Shown here piece after piece: positions 1 to 12,504 of a stretch of 64,000 bases of DNA. The notes under the pieces are model-generated. The model made no database searches, was not told where the DNA came from, and worked only from the letters and a program-made list of their open reading frames with translations. Source of the stretch: Anthonomus grandis grandis. Lineage: Eukaryota > Arthropoda > Insecta > Coleoptera > Curculionidae. The DNA lies in contig NC_065549.1 in NCBI RefSeq assembly GCF_022605725.1, positions 16,840,114 to 16,904,113 on the forward strand, written 5' to 3'. The position numbers and the translations under genes are program-made. Positions within the stretch are counted from its first letter, which is position 1. Each line of letters begins with the position of its first letter.

Positions 1-142
1 CTGCAATTTTCTACTCATAGGCAGTTTAAGATGATTAAAATAATCCAAGTTACTGGAAACAAGTTCTTATTTCTCAGAAGCATTTGGCACTAAATTAAAG
101 CATTTTAAAGGTCTTCTTATTTATCGGCTCAATTCGCTTATA

Positions 143-690
143 CAGGGTGTTTGGCGGAGGGTTAGCCAAACTTGGTAAGTATATAGATAGGCTCAGATAG
201 AATATATTTTCTTAATAAACTTGTACTCTAAAACTGTGGTTTTTTATATCATTGATTTTGTGTTATTTTCAGGATTTTCAAAAAATTATGCCTTTTGACA
301 TCTTTAATTTTTTTCAGCATATTTTTCACGTTTTTTTACATTTGTATTTAGTCTGTAATGTATCCTGAGTCTAAAAAAATCAATATCAAGTACAAATAAT
401 ACCGAAATAATTCGTTTTGAGCTCAAAAAGGTAATACAAGTAGCAAAAAAAGTTATGTAAGGGATGTTCAGGTAGTTTTAAAAACATCTTCAGTTAATAC
501 TCTCAAAGGAAAATAAAGTAAAAAAAATATATTTTTTAACTGTTATGTATTTATTTCAAAATTACAAATTTTGTTGAAACTGCGCTCCCCTGGCTCTTAT
601 ATATGCCCTACATCGCCGTCGCATTTCTACTGTCGTAAGGCGAAGTCGCATCTCTTCTCTGACGGTTAGAAAAGCGGCATTGATTCTTTG
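143..690. repeat. Left inverted arm of the DD41D element
   Basis: Matches 1985-2603 in reverse complement over nearly its whole length, with small indels. It contains the terminal repeat, the 3' untranslated part and the last codons of the leftward transposase. Confidence 0.85.
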
Positions 691-1716
691 AATTAAGTAG
701 TCTAGATTTTTCAATTTCCACCTCGTGCACGAGTTCTTTCGCACGGGGGGACGTGCGAAAGAACGTAAAAATCGAGAGGGGTTAAATCAGGGGATCGTGG
801 AGGCCATATGATGGAACCTGCTCTTCCGATCCACGAATTGGGAAAAGGATTGTCCAGAAATTCTCTAACGGCGACCCGATAGTGCGCAGGACACTCGTCA
901 TTTTGGAAGACGATTGGCCCGTCTTCATTAAATATGGATATATCAGCCAATAATTGTGGGAGATCATTTTGTAAAAAATTTAAGTAATTGTCCCCGTTGA
1001 GGTTTTTCGGCAAGTAGTTTGGACCGATGAGATGTCTCCCAATCACACCTGCCCAAACATTAACACTGAATCTTGTTTGGAAAGACTTGGCTCTGGTCAA
1101 ATGCGGATTTACGTTTTTGTTTTCCCAATAATTTAAATTATGTTTGTTAAATATCCCCGCACGTGTAAATGTTGATTCATCTGTCCATGAGATGCTTTTT
1201 AAAAAGTGTCCATTTTCAACGTCTGCGTGAAGCAGAAAGCGGCAAAATTGTACCCGTCGCTCATAGTCGGCTTGTAGAAGACCTAGAATAGAGTATCACG
1301 ATGCCAGTAAAAATTGCGGATTTAAGTTGTTGATGTAGTATGAAATTATCTTACACTGGGGTGTAATGGAAAGGATGCCTTCCTTCTGCCTTGACAACTG
1401 ACCATGCTTTCTATGTAGAAATGTTCAGATCTGTGGCTACTTTCCTTGTACTAGTGGTGGGATCCTCATCGAATGCGCGAATTACGTTTTCATCTGCAGC
1501 AACATCATACTGCCTCCGATTGATCCTCGGTTCTTGAAAAATTAGATTGCCTGTTTCCCTTAATCGACGAAAAGTGTTAGCAAAAGTGTTGTGGTGGGGC
1601 ACACGCCTATTGGGGTATTGCTCCTCATAAATTCTTTGTGCTTCTCGCGTATTACCATTGGCTCTTCCATAAACAAAGACAATATTGGCGTATTCTTCAA
1701 TAGTGTATGCAGCCAT
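562..1716 (-). pseudogene. DD41D Tc1/mariner-type transposase, frameshifted
   Basis: Cut-and-paste transposase. The N-terminus (start at 1716, MAAYTIEEYANIVFVYGRA) is the helix-turn-helix typical of insect mariner relatives with a DUF4817-like domain. The catalytic core follows in pieces: first Asp in SWTDESTF (about 1170-1200), second in FQNDECPAH (about 880), third in SPDLTPLDF (about 785). 41 residues lie between the second and third Asp, the spacing called DD41D. The C-terminus ends in RRRCRAYIRARGAQF. At least two frame breaks (about 740 and 1100-1410) separate the parts, so it is not translatable. The start was chosen at MAAY because the upstream in-frame stretch is low-complexity Leu/Ile. 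Confidence 0.85.
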
Positions 1717-1984
1717 TGTGGCGATAATGATACGAAAATAACGAAAGTCACAAAAACAATATAAAAACTCAATTAACAGCAACAATATTATTAACAACAG
1801 TATTAACAATAACAATAACAACTACAGAAATGATATAATACTAAATTGGGTAACGACTTAGGTACGTAAGAAAGCTAAAAAGTTACACCACGACAAATGA
1901 CAAATGTCAAATGACAACAACAATCAGTAGCACATATTGTTGTTATCACAACAACAATCCCATAGCATGTTCCACGATCCTCTC

Positions 1985-2603
1985 ATTTGACCATTCGAAG
2001 AATCGATGCCGCTTTTCAAACTATCAGAAAAGAGATGCGGCTTCGTCTTACGACAGTGGAAATGCGACGGCGACGTAGGGCATGTATTAGAGCCAGGGGA
2101 GCGCAGTTTTAATAAAATTTGTAATTTTTTTACTTTATTGTCCTTTAAAGTCATGAATTGTGGCAAGTTAATCGGCTTTGTGTTACACATCGTATATTAT
2201 TAATTGGAGATGTTTTTAAAACTACCAGAACATCTTGATAGATATTAGTTTTTTTTTTTGCGTCAAGTTAAAGTTACCTTTCATAACTTTTTTTGCTACT
2301 TGTATTAACTTTTTGAGCTCAAAACGAATTATTTCGGTATTATTTGTACTTGATATTGATTTTTTTAGATTCAGGATACATTACATACTAAATATAAATG
2401 TAAAACAAAACGTGAAAAATATGCTGCAAAAATTTAAAGATGTCAAAAGGCATAATTTTTTGAAAATCCTGAAAATAACACAAAAATCAATGATATAAAA
2501 AACCCGAGACTTTTAGAATACAAGTTTATTAAGAAAATATCTTCTATCTGAGCCTATATATATATGCCCACCAAGTTTGGCTAACCCTCCGCCAAACACC
2601 CTG
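1985..2603. repeat. Right inverted arm of the DD41D element
   Basis: Reverse-complement copy of 143-690. On the plus strand it encodes RIDAAFQTIRKEMRLRL then a basic tail and a stop, the same C-terminal transposase segment that lies on the minus strand at 562-690. Confidence 0.85.
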
Positions 2604-2605
2604 TA

Positions 2606-4383
2606 TAATAAAATTTTTGTTATGGCATTACTTAAAGTAGGTCTTAGAGGCATTTGGAGAAAATTTAAAGATACAAAAAATCGATAAGTCTCACATAAAA
2701 GTGCAGTGGTTACACGAACATAATTTATTTTAAAGGGTAAAAAAAATTTAGTTAAGGAAGACCGAAGCAAGTTTAGTTACCCTTTGACAGATTAACTCCA
2801 CTGCAAGTATGGACTACTTCTTCGACAATTTATTTTGTTTAAAAGCATCTTATATTTATGCTATTCTAGAGTATTTATGCCAAATCCAGGTTCCTGTAAT
2901 GGAATATTGGAATCTTATTCACTTTTTTTTTGACATTTTAAGAATCTTAAGGCAATATAAGTTTTTAAAAAGCTTTCGTTTAAAGGTCTTTGGGAATATT
3001 TTAAAATACCTTAGAGCAAAATAAAGCATTTAAAGTCCTAAAATAAAAAAAATAATTAGTTTACTCACTCGCATTTTAATGATAATTGTTTTTGGTGCGG
3101 TATTTCTGGAAAAATGAGATCGAAAATAAACACAGTGTAATTAAATGTTTCTAGCAGTCTTGAGACGAGGTGTTTCATATGTACTGTATAATAAATCAGT
3201 CTTATGCATCAAATGTTTTAAGTCAAACATAAGCAAATAATAAAACTCCTACAATACGTTTTTCATCTTTTCCTATGAATCAGATTTCAAATGAAATATG
3301 GATTATCTTTGTTATAAAAAAATGTTTTTTATTTTCAATTTTATTACTTAATACTAAAATAGTATTATCCTTATCATAAGAGATTCTTAATATATATTTG
3401 GTAAGTTTTAATCAGGTCTTTTAGCAGTTTTAGCCAGCTATTATCAAATCGTACTAATCTAAAGATGGTATCTATTAGTTAGGGGATGTTGATCTTTTAA
3501 TAAAAGATTATTTAAAAAAATAACCTGTTGCTATTTTACTAATTACTTTGCTAATAATGTAAAAAAATGCTAACTAAACTGATTAAGATGAAAGTTAAAA
3601 TTAGCAATGTTAAAAATTTTGATTATAATCTAAAAGGTGCAAAAACATAACCATGCATAAAATAAATAATATAGATTTCATATTGTTTCTCCCAAAACTA
3701 ATGACCAAAGTATTTTATTAAATCAACGGTGTATTTACAAAGCATATAATTCAATCTACATTACAAAATAATGCATGTTCCCTCCAATTTAACTCGATGT
3801 AATAATTTATTTTAATAATTTATGTTTCATTTTCCGTTATGTTTATGTTTTGTTATGTTTCGTTTAGCAGCTCTAGAAAGTTCTTAATAGTAATATCTAC
3901 ATACTTATTTTACGTATTTTAAGTAAAATCGTAAAAAAAGTAGCAGAAAATTAATATTTTACTTAAAGACTAATAATATCAAAATAGTATTTGATACAAT
4001 TAAATCATTAAAATCAATGTATTGTAGAAATAGAAAAGGTCTAATATGTAATAACGCCAATTAAAGAAAAAAATTTAAAAGTTGAACTAGTTTTCAAAGA
4101 GTCATTTTATATATTAAAATGTTTCTTTGAAAATATATAAAATTCTTTTTTTATTTTTACAAAAAAAAATATTAAAATTTCCAACAAGATTTAATTTGGC
4201 TAAAAGCACCAACGATGTGGAAGTTTAAGTAAAATTAAGAGCCGCAATTAGAACGAAAGATACAAAAATACAGCAAATTTTTTAATCTGCCAGCCGTCGA
4301 GTGTCTCTTGTATCTTTATAAGCGGAAAGAAGTTAAAATGCTTTAGTTTTAATTTAAATTAGGGAAAATTAAAGTTTTTTATT
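2606..4383. other. AT-rich stretch with no recognised gene
   Basis: Only short chance ORFs, homopolymer runs and low-complexity AT sequence. I see no transposon ends or exon-like segments. Confidence 0.6.
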
Positions 4384-4800
4384 GAGCAATTTAGATGAAG
4401 TTACAACAAATTAAAATAATAAAATAATGCTGAAAGATAAAATTACTATTTCTATGAATATTATCTAACTTGCTAGGACAGAGGGCTTTAAAATTTGAGT
4501 AATAATGACAACTCTTTCTGGGTTCACATCTCTGAATTTTCCAATACAAGTTTCTATGGGTTAAGAAAACGTTGATTAGTACCACCCCAAGTCTTTGTCT
4601 TTTTAATATCCACAACGATAATATTTTGCTTATCTGTAGGGTTATCATGTGCTCAAAGATCAATATTTAGCAAGGTATTAATGTATTACCCCAAATGAGA
4701 AAGAGTGTTGGGCCTATTACAGAACCATGGGATATACTTAGGAATCAAAATAATTTATTTATCATTCATGATTTGTTTATCTGTCCTTTTTAGCAATTGA
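4384..4800 (-). pseudogene. Jockey-like LINE reverse transcriptase fragment
   Basis: On the minus strand, HGSVIGPTLFLIW at about 4700-4735 matches the reverse-transcriptase motif normally reading PQGSVLGPLLFLIYIND. It is followed at the expected distance by EHMITLQIS, a decayed version of the FADDT catalytic box. Stops and frameshifts interrupt it and both catalytic aspartates are lost. Neither end of the element is recognisable. The clade is inferred only from the motif wording. Confidence 0.5.
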
Positions 4801-5589
4801 CTACTCATGGAAGCCAGAATTATTAAGCTTCTACAGCAGTACTCTGTGACTGATACAACGGAATGATGTTGACAGATCCCAAAACACTGGTGCAAACCAC
4901 TCATTGGATTATTGAATCAAATAGATTCCACATAAAGTGAAAGAGAGCCTCTGCAGAGTTTTTTTAATAATAAAATACCATTTTTGTTTATTATGTTAGA
5001 GTTAGTAAAGAAACAAAATGAAACGAATTCAATGAGATAGTTAGATTGGCTTTTTACGGCATATTATACATATTTAAGGCAAGAATGAAAATGTCTTTTA
5101 GTGGAGGAGGAACTTATGCCAACATTATCATTCTGGTTTTTAATTTTACTGAAACTACTTTAATTACTTAAAAAAACAAGAATGGTTTCGTACAGTATGT
5201 AGTTAAGAGGGTCATATTTAGTAGAGATAGCTTTAGTTGGGTTATCAGCCATTGGGAAATAGATCCAATGTAATTTTGTGAGATTCGTATTAAAAATTTG
5301 TCAAGCTGTTTGGTGTATTTTTTGACTTTTGTAATCTTGAGGACTTTTTTAGAATTGCTGTTTAACCCTCTTCATATAAGTACGCTTGTGACTTTTGAAT
5401 CCGTGAGTATAAAGGAGGTTTATTCAACAGTCAATCTCTATTTACCTATATAAGAAATTGTTACTGCTCTATTTTTTCTATAAAGAAATTAAATTTGGCA
5501 ACCTAATATAAGGTTTTTTATTGTTCTTATTTAAACGAAATAATAATTTTTTTGTGTTGAATCTACTACGCAAGTAATTAAATAAACCT
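4801..5589. other. No recognised gene
   Basis: AT-rich, no convincing coding motif. It may include more of the decayed LINE on its left side. Confidence 0.5.
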
Positions 5590-6090
5590 AACCCTACCTT
5601 ACCTGGTGACGAAGTTGGAGAGCGTTTTAAGAAATAGAAAGGATGGTCTTGATGCATTATTAGATATCAAAGCAAAACTTCCTACACTCCCTTTACAGTA
5701 ATTTGCCGAAAACTCGAAATCAATGGCTCAGAACCCTGATGGATCCATAGCCCTGTCTGGTCTATGAATAGAGGCTATGCTCTCGCTATGTTCTGCCGAG
5801 CCGATAGTAAGGTTATTAAAACGATGGCGCCTAGAGGCTGGCCATAAAATAGAAAACTGACTCTAAGTCTGCGTTGTCTAGTAGTCGATGGTCTCCTCGC
5901 CGGAGCTATAGCTTTTCACAAGGAGACATAACTTTAGCATACCACCCATTGTATCTCTTGGAGACGTGCAGCTGAAATACTGTTCATCTGCCTTAACTAT
6001 AACCGCGACGAAAGGGGCAAGAAGGCCATAAATACTGTAAAAAACCCATTTCGAACTTGGTCTCGAGGCATTTTCAGTGGCTCACACTAT
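5590..6090 (+). pseudogene. LINE reverse transcriptase fragment
   Basis: This 500-bp block is richer in GC than its surroundings. On the plus strand it reads RGWP-stop-NRKLTLSLRCLVVDGLL, a mutated form of the GCPQGGVLSPLLWCLVVDSLL motif of jockey-group reverse transcriptases. Downstream pieces (ITATKGARRP) resemble the thumb region. Several stops and frame changes are present. It is the same general LINE type as the one at 57230-59550, but whether it is the same family was not tested. Confidence 0.5.
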
Positions 6091-6099
6091 CAATTAAAA

Positions 6100-7052
6100 A
6101 AATATTGGAGATTTTACTTTTTTCCTCTTACTACCTGATTTTTTTATTTTTATAACCAAGAATAAAAGCGATTAATTTTAAAAATCGATATTAATGGACT
6201 TAGGAAATCCCATGTTCTTAACAAATTTAATTTTTTTCTTAACACGATTTGAAGTAAATTTTTTAAATGTTTTAAATTTTCATCATAAAATAAAGAAAAT
6301 CAAATAAAACACAAGTAAAATTAAACACTACAATCTAACTTAAAAGACTTTATACATAATAAATAATATATGTACAATTATGCATACAGTGCATCCCTGA
6401 ATTTTAAATGAATTTAGACATAACTTTTGGGATGTACAACCTTTAGATGTAGCTTTCTTTCGGCTCATGAAGGGCAACTAAAGAAAAATTGCTGCATCTG
6501 CTTTACAAGGCTGTCACAAAGTGACCCCTTGCATTCGGATCAAATTGTGTCAAGTATTTTGCTAATTATCTAGTGTTCCGACCACTATTTATAAACAAAT
6601 ATATTGTTATTTGGTTAATACAGGACGCATGTTTAATATAAATAAACATAAAAAAATTACCTTATGAAAAATTAACAGAAAATTCACAAAAAATGTGAAA
6701 ATATGGTACAAATTCACCCCGTTTTACGGTTATTGTAAAGTTAGTAAGAGCGGTTTAGGGTTATATATGTGGTATTTTTTAATAACTTCTAAACCAGTTT
6801 TGGTGGAGAGGTGCTTAGGTTGCCGACTAGGCAGTGTTTAGACGCACCGAAATAATGCGGTATCCCTTGGATTAACCGGGATGCTGCTGTTTCTGGTAAA
6901 ACCGTGTTCTTGTGTACTTGCTGACTAAATATGTTTTTGAATTAGGTTTGTGAACATTATTATTAATATTATATGTATTTTTATCTTTATTAATTTTTGG
7001 GGAAATTTTTTGTTTTTATATGTAGCTATTTATGCTAAATAGCTAAATAAAG
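6100..7052. other. Probable LINE 3' untranslated region ending in a hairpin and AATAAA
   Basis: No ORF. The block ends in a perfect 10-bp stem with a 3-nt loop (7023-7045, TAGCTATTTA/TAAATAGCTA), then AATAAA at 7046 and directly the (ATT)n tract. Hairpin plus microsatellite tail is a common 3' end of insect non-LTR retrotransposons. That assignment is inference. Confidence 0.4.
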
Positions 7053-7192
<140 letters not shown>

Positions 7193-7385
7193 GACTTTCG
7201 GATTAGGAAAATGTAACTTAAACTCATTTTTTAAAAAAAGAATCTGCTGCTAAAGTATTTACCATTATTTATAGGACACCTTGTATAACCTAGAATACTC
7301 AATGTAGGGATACTAATTGTATTTTACAGTAATTTTAATATTTTATGAAGAAGGTAAATATCCGGTTCATTATAACAAAGATGAA

Positions 7386-7509
7386 AATAAACTCGAAGTC
7401 AAAGTCTTACGAATGTAGCGTCTATTAGTTAGGTTAATATAACCTATGTTATTATTATTAACCTAACTAATAATCGCGATATTTGTGAGACTTTGACTTC
7501 GAGTTTATT
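7386..7509. repeat. 124-bp hairpin (miniature inverted-repeat element)
   Basis: Left arm 7386-7438 and right arm 7457-7509 are near-perfect reverse complements (53 bp each, starting AATAAACTCGAAGTCAAAGT), separated by an 18-bp AT-rich loop. It has no coding capacity. A MITE or a collapsed palindromic insertion is likely. Confidence 0.8.
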
Positions 7510-8689
7510 CTCCTCCTTATTACATATTATTGATGTCTCTTAGAAGAATAATGGATCTCTTAGTCGAATAATGAATGAATTTTTGAAACTCTGTTTATTC
7601 TTGCATTGCCACATTCTTACTGAAATAAATACCATAATTACCCAAAACCTCGAGTAAAAATTCCAAACCGATGATCTCGTATAAGCTACGAAAATTATTA
7701 TTATTCCGTCTACGTTTTCCTTTATTCGTTTACTATTTCTTTTGGTTATTAAGTTCAGATTGAGTGTGTTAAGAGACCGGTTAATTAAAACGTTTTGTAC
7801 CATTACCTAAATTATATTTATGCAGGCTATAATTAAAAAAAAAATATTAGACTTAACATACACGCAGATTTCGTATATTCTTTTCCCAGGTTAAAATAAT
7901 CATTCGTGCGGTTAAATTGAGACTTTCTCGAGGTCACATTAAACGAATCAAGTTATTTTACTGTAAAAAAATCTTTAAATAGAAGTCATACAATTGCATA
8001 GTGTACTGATCTAAAAGACTATATTGAGCTCGTTACCAAACAGTTAAAAAATGCAAATTACCTATTTACCTATATCGACCCTATATACTTGAGAAATATG
8101 CGCTCTAATTGTATACAAACCTTTTAAAGATCCACTGTATATGGATATAATAAATAATCTTATATTTGTTACTTGCTACTAGTTATCATAATTTATCTTT
8201 CTTTAATTTCATTTAAAGTAGATACAACTAAAAGCCTACATTTCAACATGTTTCTGAAACTGAGTTTCTACAAATGAATATTTCTTGACTTCCAAAAGGT
8301 TTAATCAAAGGGCTGGAAACGTTTTCCACCCCTTAAAGATTATATGCGCTCTCTTAAGACCCTTTGAAGCCGCCCTTTAATCCTTAAACCGTATTATGTT
8401 TGAACAAGTAGGAGATACATATGACCTGCCAGTTAAAACTTGAGGTGGGTTATCCTATAAAATTATGATAGTTATGTGAATTGTTAAGCGAATTCCGGTT
8501 AGAATTAGTAAAGGCGGAAGTAAGGTAGGGAAGTAATAATATTTAATGAATAAGTGGTTAAAAAATTCTAACTTATTTATTAGTCACAAAATCTATTTTA
8601 TCTTTTTTTTTTGCAAAGACAACATATAACGGCAACTTTACCTCAAACAAATACAATTAAAATTATATAATGTACAATATACCATACAA
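7510..8689. other. No recognised gene
   Basis: AT-rich sequence with short ORFs only; nothing supports a function. Confidence 0.5.
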
Positions 8690-9047
8690 GTGGTCACCTT
8701 AAAGTTATACTGCGGTATGTGCATTAAATCTAATTTTTGAAAAAACGAAAAACAAATTACTATTTTTCATAAATCCTTTGGTGCTAAAGATAGATTTTTA
8801 AGACATTTAGATGAGTTAGGTTTCAATGCAACTTATTAGGACGCATAAACAAAACTTGAAAAAATAAAGTTTTGTGCTAAATTATTAGGCATGAAAAAGA
8901 AACATACCACTTTGACATATTAATAAAAAAAATTATTTCATAATTTTATGTAACTAAAAAAATAATCTTAACACTTAGTTTTTATGAAAGTAAAAACGAG
9001 ATTCTTAGAAATACCTCTAATAAAGCAAACTTAAAACCAAAGAAAAA

Positions 9048-11374
9048 TTATTTTGGAAATATTGCGGTATAAAAAGCTTGGTCATATTCGGGCATCCATC
9101 TATACATACTTTTAATAGCTTGTATTTTATTTTGGGGAATGGATTTGTTACAAGATATACGTAATAGAATGAGTAATAGAGTGGAAGTAATAGATTTTTT
9201 TAGAATCAGATCTATATAGTCGACTCTCACGAATACAAACTTTCTCCCAATTTGTCATTGCGTAATTAGTTTTATATTCGACTTCAAATTGAGATTTTGT
9301 GAATTTTAAGGCAACGACCTGGCTAAAAGGAACAGATTCGTAATTGTATAGAGAAGCAAATGCTTCATAATCCTTAGAATCAGCTTCCTTCAATTGTATA
9401 ATTTTATACGGTTTCTTAGCATTCACTTTTAATAGATTCGCAACAAAGATAAAGGTGAATAATATTCAGTTTTTTTTAATACCCTTTCTATGCAACTATG
9501 TACCGAATTAATTTCTTAGTTGCATGAATGACCTGGAGTAGAGAGTTTCATGGTTATGGATATAATATGTGGATGCTCGTTTATGAAAATAGAAATTGCA
9601 GCTGACATTAGAGAGTTCCTATTTTGCGGAACGCAGCTATCACTCCATAAAACCAAAGTACTTAAACCTGGATTATCCGCAAAAACCGCCTCCAAAATTT
9701 TCATTTAAGCACTTGCCAAATCATTTCCAGATCTTCCCATGAGGCCTTCATGCCACAAGGAGCAGTATATTTGCTTGGAAGATGATAAAAGTGCAGTCAG
9801 GTTATAGACATTTAGTTTGCTTTTGTAATAAAAATTGCTTACTTCCGCATGAGGACAGCTCAGAACATTCTGCAAGTCAAAGAATAAAAATGTTGTATTT
9901 GTATCTCTGTCATTTTTCTTCTCGTTGCGACATGCATTTTTTTTAGAAGAAGTTTCTCGTAGCTAATTTTTTTCTTTTTTGTCAACGCATTATTTTGTAT
10001 TTGCATTTTAACTTCCTCGCAGAGATCGCAACGGCCTTTTTTAGGCACGTGAAAATATAGATTATACTCATTGTAAAACACGTTTCGGTAAAACGATTCT
10101 TTTACTGGGTTTTTTCCTGATGATCTACAGACTTCTGTGTATGTACAGGTTGTACATTTTTTTTATGTTTAGAGAGGAATCTAAATATTTTCGTTTGGTG
10201 TTTGCTCGGCAGTAATGCGATTCTACGTTATGGAAAGATTCAATATACATTTTTACAAAACTTAGGTCATCTTCAGAAATTCTAAACTTAGTATGTTTGC
10301 CGTGGGCAGGATGCTCCGGTATATTTATAGCGTCTTTTTTTAAATGTGCTGTATACACTGGAGCTTGACTTATAGATAACGTGCCCAGGAAATATGTCTT
10401 AAAAACTTGAATGGTTTGTCCGCGAATCTCAAAATAATAGCTAAAAGTGTGCTTTCTTCTGCTGTTTTCATTTATTTTATTTTTTCGGTGGCGCTCAACA
10501 TTGCATCGTTTTGTAGAAGCCAATAAAAACATTCTCTTTTCTTCTTAATTTAGAGTATAGTATCGATTAAAAATATTCTGCCTCTCATTTTCGGAAATCA
10601 GCACTTAAACATTTAAAAACACATTTATTTTGACAGTCCTTTGTAGTTTTAATCCGCTTTGCTGGACAACATGTTACATTTCCACGGATTTGGATTTCGC
10701 TGCCTTTTTCTTGATTGTCGTTGTAAGTCAGAACTAGAGCTATTTTTAGTCACAGTCTCAGCTGAAATGTGTTCAACGCCTTCAAATAATTCATAATCAC
10801 TGGACTCTTCACTGCTGGAATTTGATGGTATGTAAGGCCCATCTTTGTCAGAGTCATAGTCCAAAATCTCTGGAAGTGCATTTCTAAAAATTAAATTAAA
10901 AGTTTAAAATTTAAATATAAATTTGAAACTTTACTTAAACTTTACCTACATATTACTTGAAATACATCTGAAGACGTGTAAAGTTATTAATAAATCAAAA
11001 TAAAATATGGACTTAACCTCAGGTAAAAATATAATTCTAACCCTATATTTATCCTTTTTTTAAGTAAAAAACCTTAGTAAAATTGGTTGACTTCTTAGAC
11101 ACATACTAACTCAATTTAATTTACCGGTTTGTTAAAGTTTGTAACAATTAGTTTTCCAATATGTTAAAAAAAAATTTAAATCTTACCCTGCAATCATCTT
11201 GTTTGAAAAACCATAATTGTCCTGTTTATGCCTCCTGTTACTGTTCAAAAGTTTTCTTCTAAAAAGAAATAAGCGTATATAAAACAATATAGTTTTTTAA
11301 ATTAAGCCTTACTTTAAATCTGCAAGTGCTTCATTTTTCGAATCATCAGACTCAACTTGATTATCAGTGTCCAT
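9048..11374 (-). pseudogene. Transposase of e1 (GQN/GHS-type DDE, multi-exon), broken
   Basis: Leftward gene. Exon 1 is 11374-11313 (MDTDNQVESDDSKNEALADL, donor GTAAGG), exon 2 is 11258-11187 (donor GTAAGA), and exon 3 starts at 10883; reading phase is preserved across both introns. The N-terminus is acidic and serine-rich, then comes a basic RKRQRNPNPWK block. Further down: a CxxC pair (RCDLCEEV, about 10020), the motif LWSDSCVPQNRN (about 9640, putative catalytic Asp), TPGHSC (about 9535) and a C-terminus ending MPEYDQAFYTAIFPK. Exon 3 breaks at about 10650, and more frameshifts and stops follow. The same motif order occurs at 17954-20680 and 30339-32305. I believe the core corresponds to the eukaryotic DUF7869-like domain, possibly Sola superfamily; this needs a profile search. 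Confidence 0.65.
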
Positions 11375-11695
11375 TTTGTTATAAGAACTGTAATCTGTAA
11401 ACAGGAACTGATAAAAATTAAGAAAGGCAGTTACGAAACTAACCTCACTTTTGCGTTTTAGTAATCTAGCGCTCGTAAAACCTTTTTTAACACACTTATA
11501 GTTGAATAAACACTTTAAGACATTTTTTATAAAATTTTAGTTTTATATAAGTATAAGTTTTATAAAAAAACACTAATTATAACTAATATTTTATCACTCA
11601 TAATAGCACCATGTTGAGACGAATTTTCTCATATTAATAAGTAACATAATAATTGTATGAGCATGTTTACATTGAGTATTCAATGTCTGTGCTAT

Positions 11696-11957
11696 AACAA
11701 AGTTGTATGTGTGACATACAATTTTATTATTGAGAAGCATTAAATATTATTAGGGTTAAGATAGTGTAAGTACCACATACCACTATGCAACCGTCCAAGC
11801 GTATTATTTCTTGCTTACAACTTTGTAATTTTGGTTGCATACCTCAACACTTGTGAGATACAACATTGTTATTCTACAGAAAGCTAGTTTAACCGACATA
11901 CAACTTTGTAGCGCTAATATCTAAGAAATGAAAAAATGCGATATACAACAGTATAAC
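11696..11957. repeat. Subterminal array of ACAACTTTGTA-like motifs in e1
   Basis: At least five versions in both orientations: 11696 (inverted), 11814, 11857, 11895 and 11940. They lie between the transposase start and the right end of the element. Arrays of this kind are often transposase-binding sites; that role is inferred. Confidence 0.6.
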
Positions 11958-11975
11958 TCTGAGGTCACGAAGTGA

Positions 11976-12504
<529 letters not shown>

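Larger units (their letters stand above)
141..2605. mobile_element. DD41D Tc1/mariner-type transposon with long inverted arms
   Basis: The two ends are inverted copies of each other: left CAGGGTGTTTGGCGGAGGGT at 143, right its reverse complement ending at 2603, both flanked by TA as expected for Tc1/mariner insertion. The similarity is not confined to short termini; it runs about 550-600 bp inward on each side. The single transposase lies leftward in between. The right arm repeats, in inverted orientation, the last ~35 codons of that transposase, so the element is a near-palindrome around its 5' half. Seen: arms and TA flanks. Inferred: the original 5' end was replaced by a copy of the 3' end. 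Confidence 0.85.
8690..11975. mobile_element. Intron-containing DNA transposon e1
   Basis: The ends are imperfect inverted repeats. Left 8690-8725 (GTCACCTTAAAGTTATACTG core) pairs with 11945-11975 (CAGTATAACTCTGAGGTCAC core), identical over AGTTATACTG and about 75% alike around it. The leftward transposase gene fills the interior. An array of short repeats sits between the start codon and the right end. The exact termini and target duplication could not be fixed. It has the same gene architecture as elements 17061-21139 and 29819-32631, but unrelated termini. Confidence 0.6.

Noticed and set aside
1717..1821. Leu/Ile-rich N-terminal extension of the first transposase
   Set aside because: Translation of an AAT/AAC-type simple repeat; MAAYTIEEY is the family-like start.
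1924..2190. 88-codon minus ORF with Cys clusters
   Set aside because: Antisense of the inverted transposase C-terminal arm and of simple repeats.
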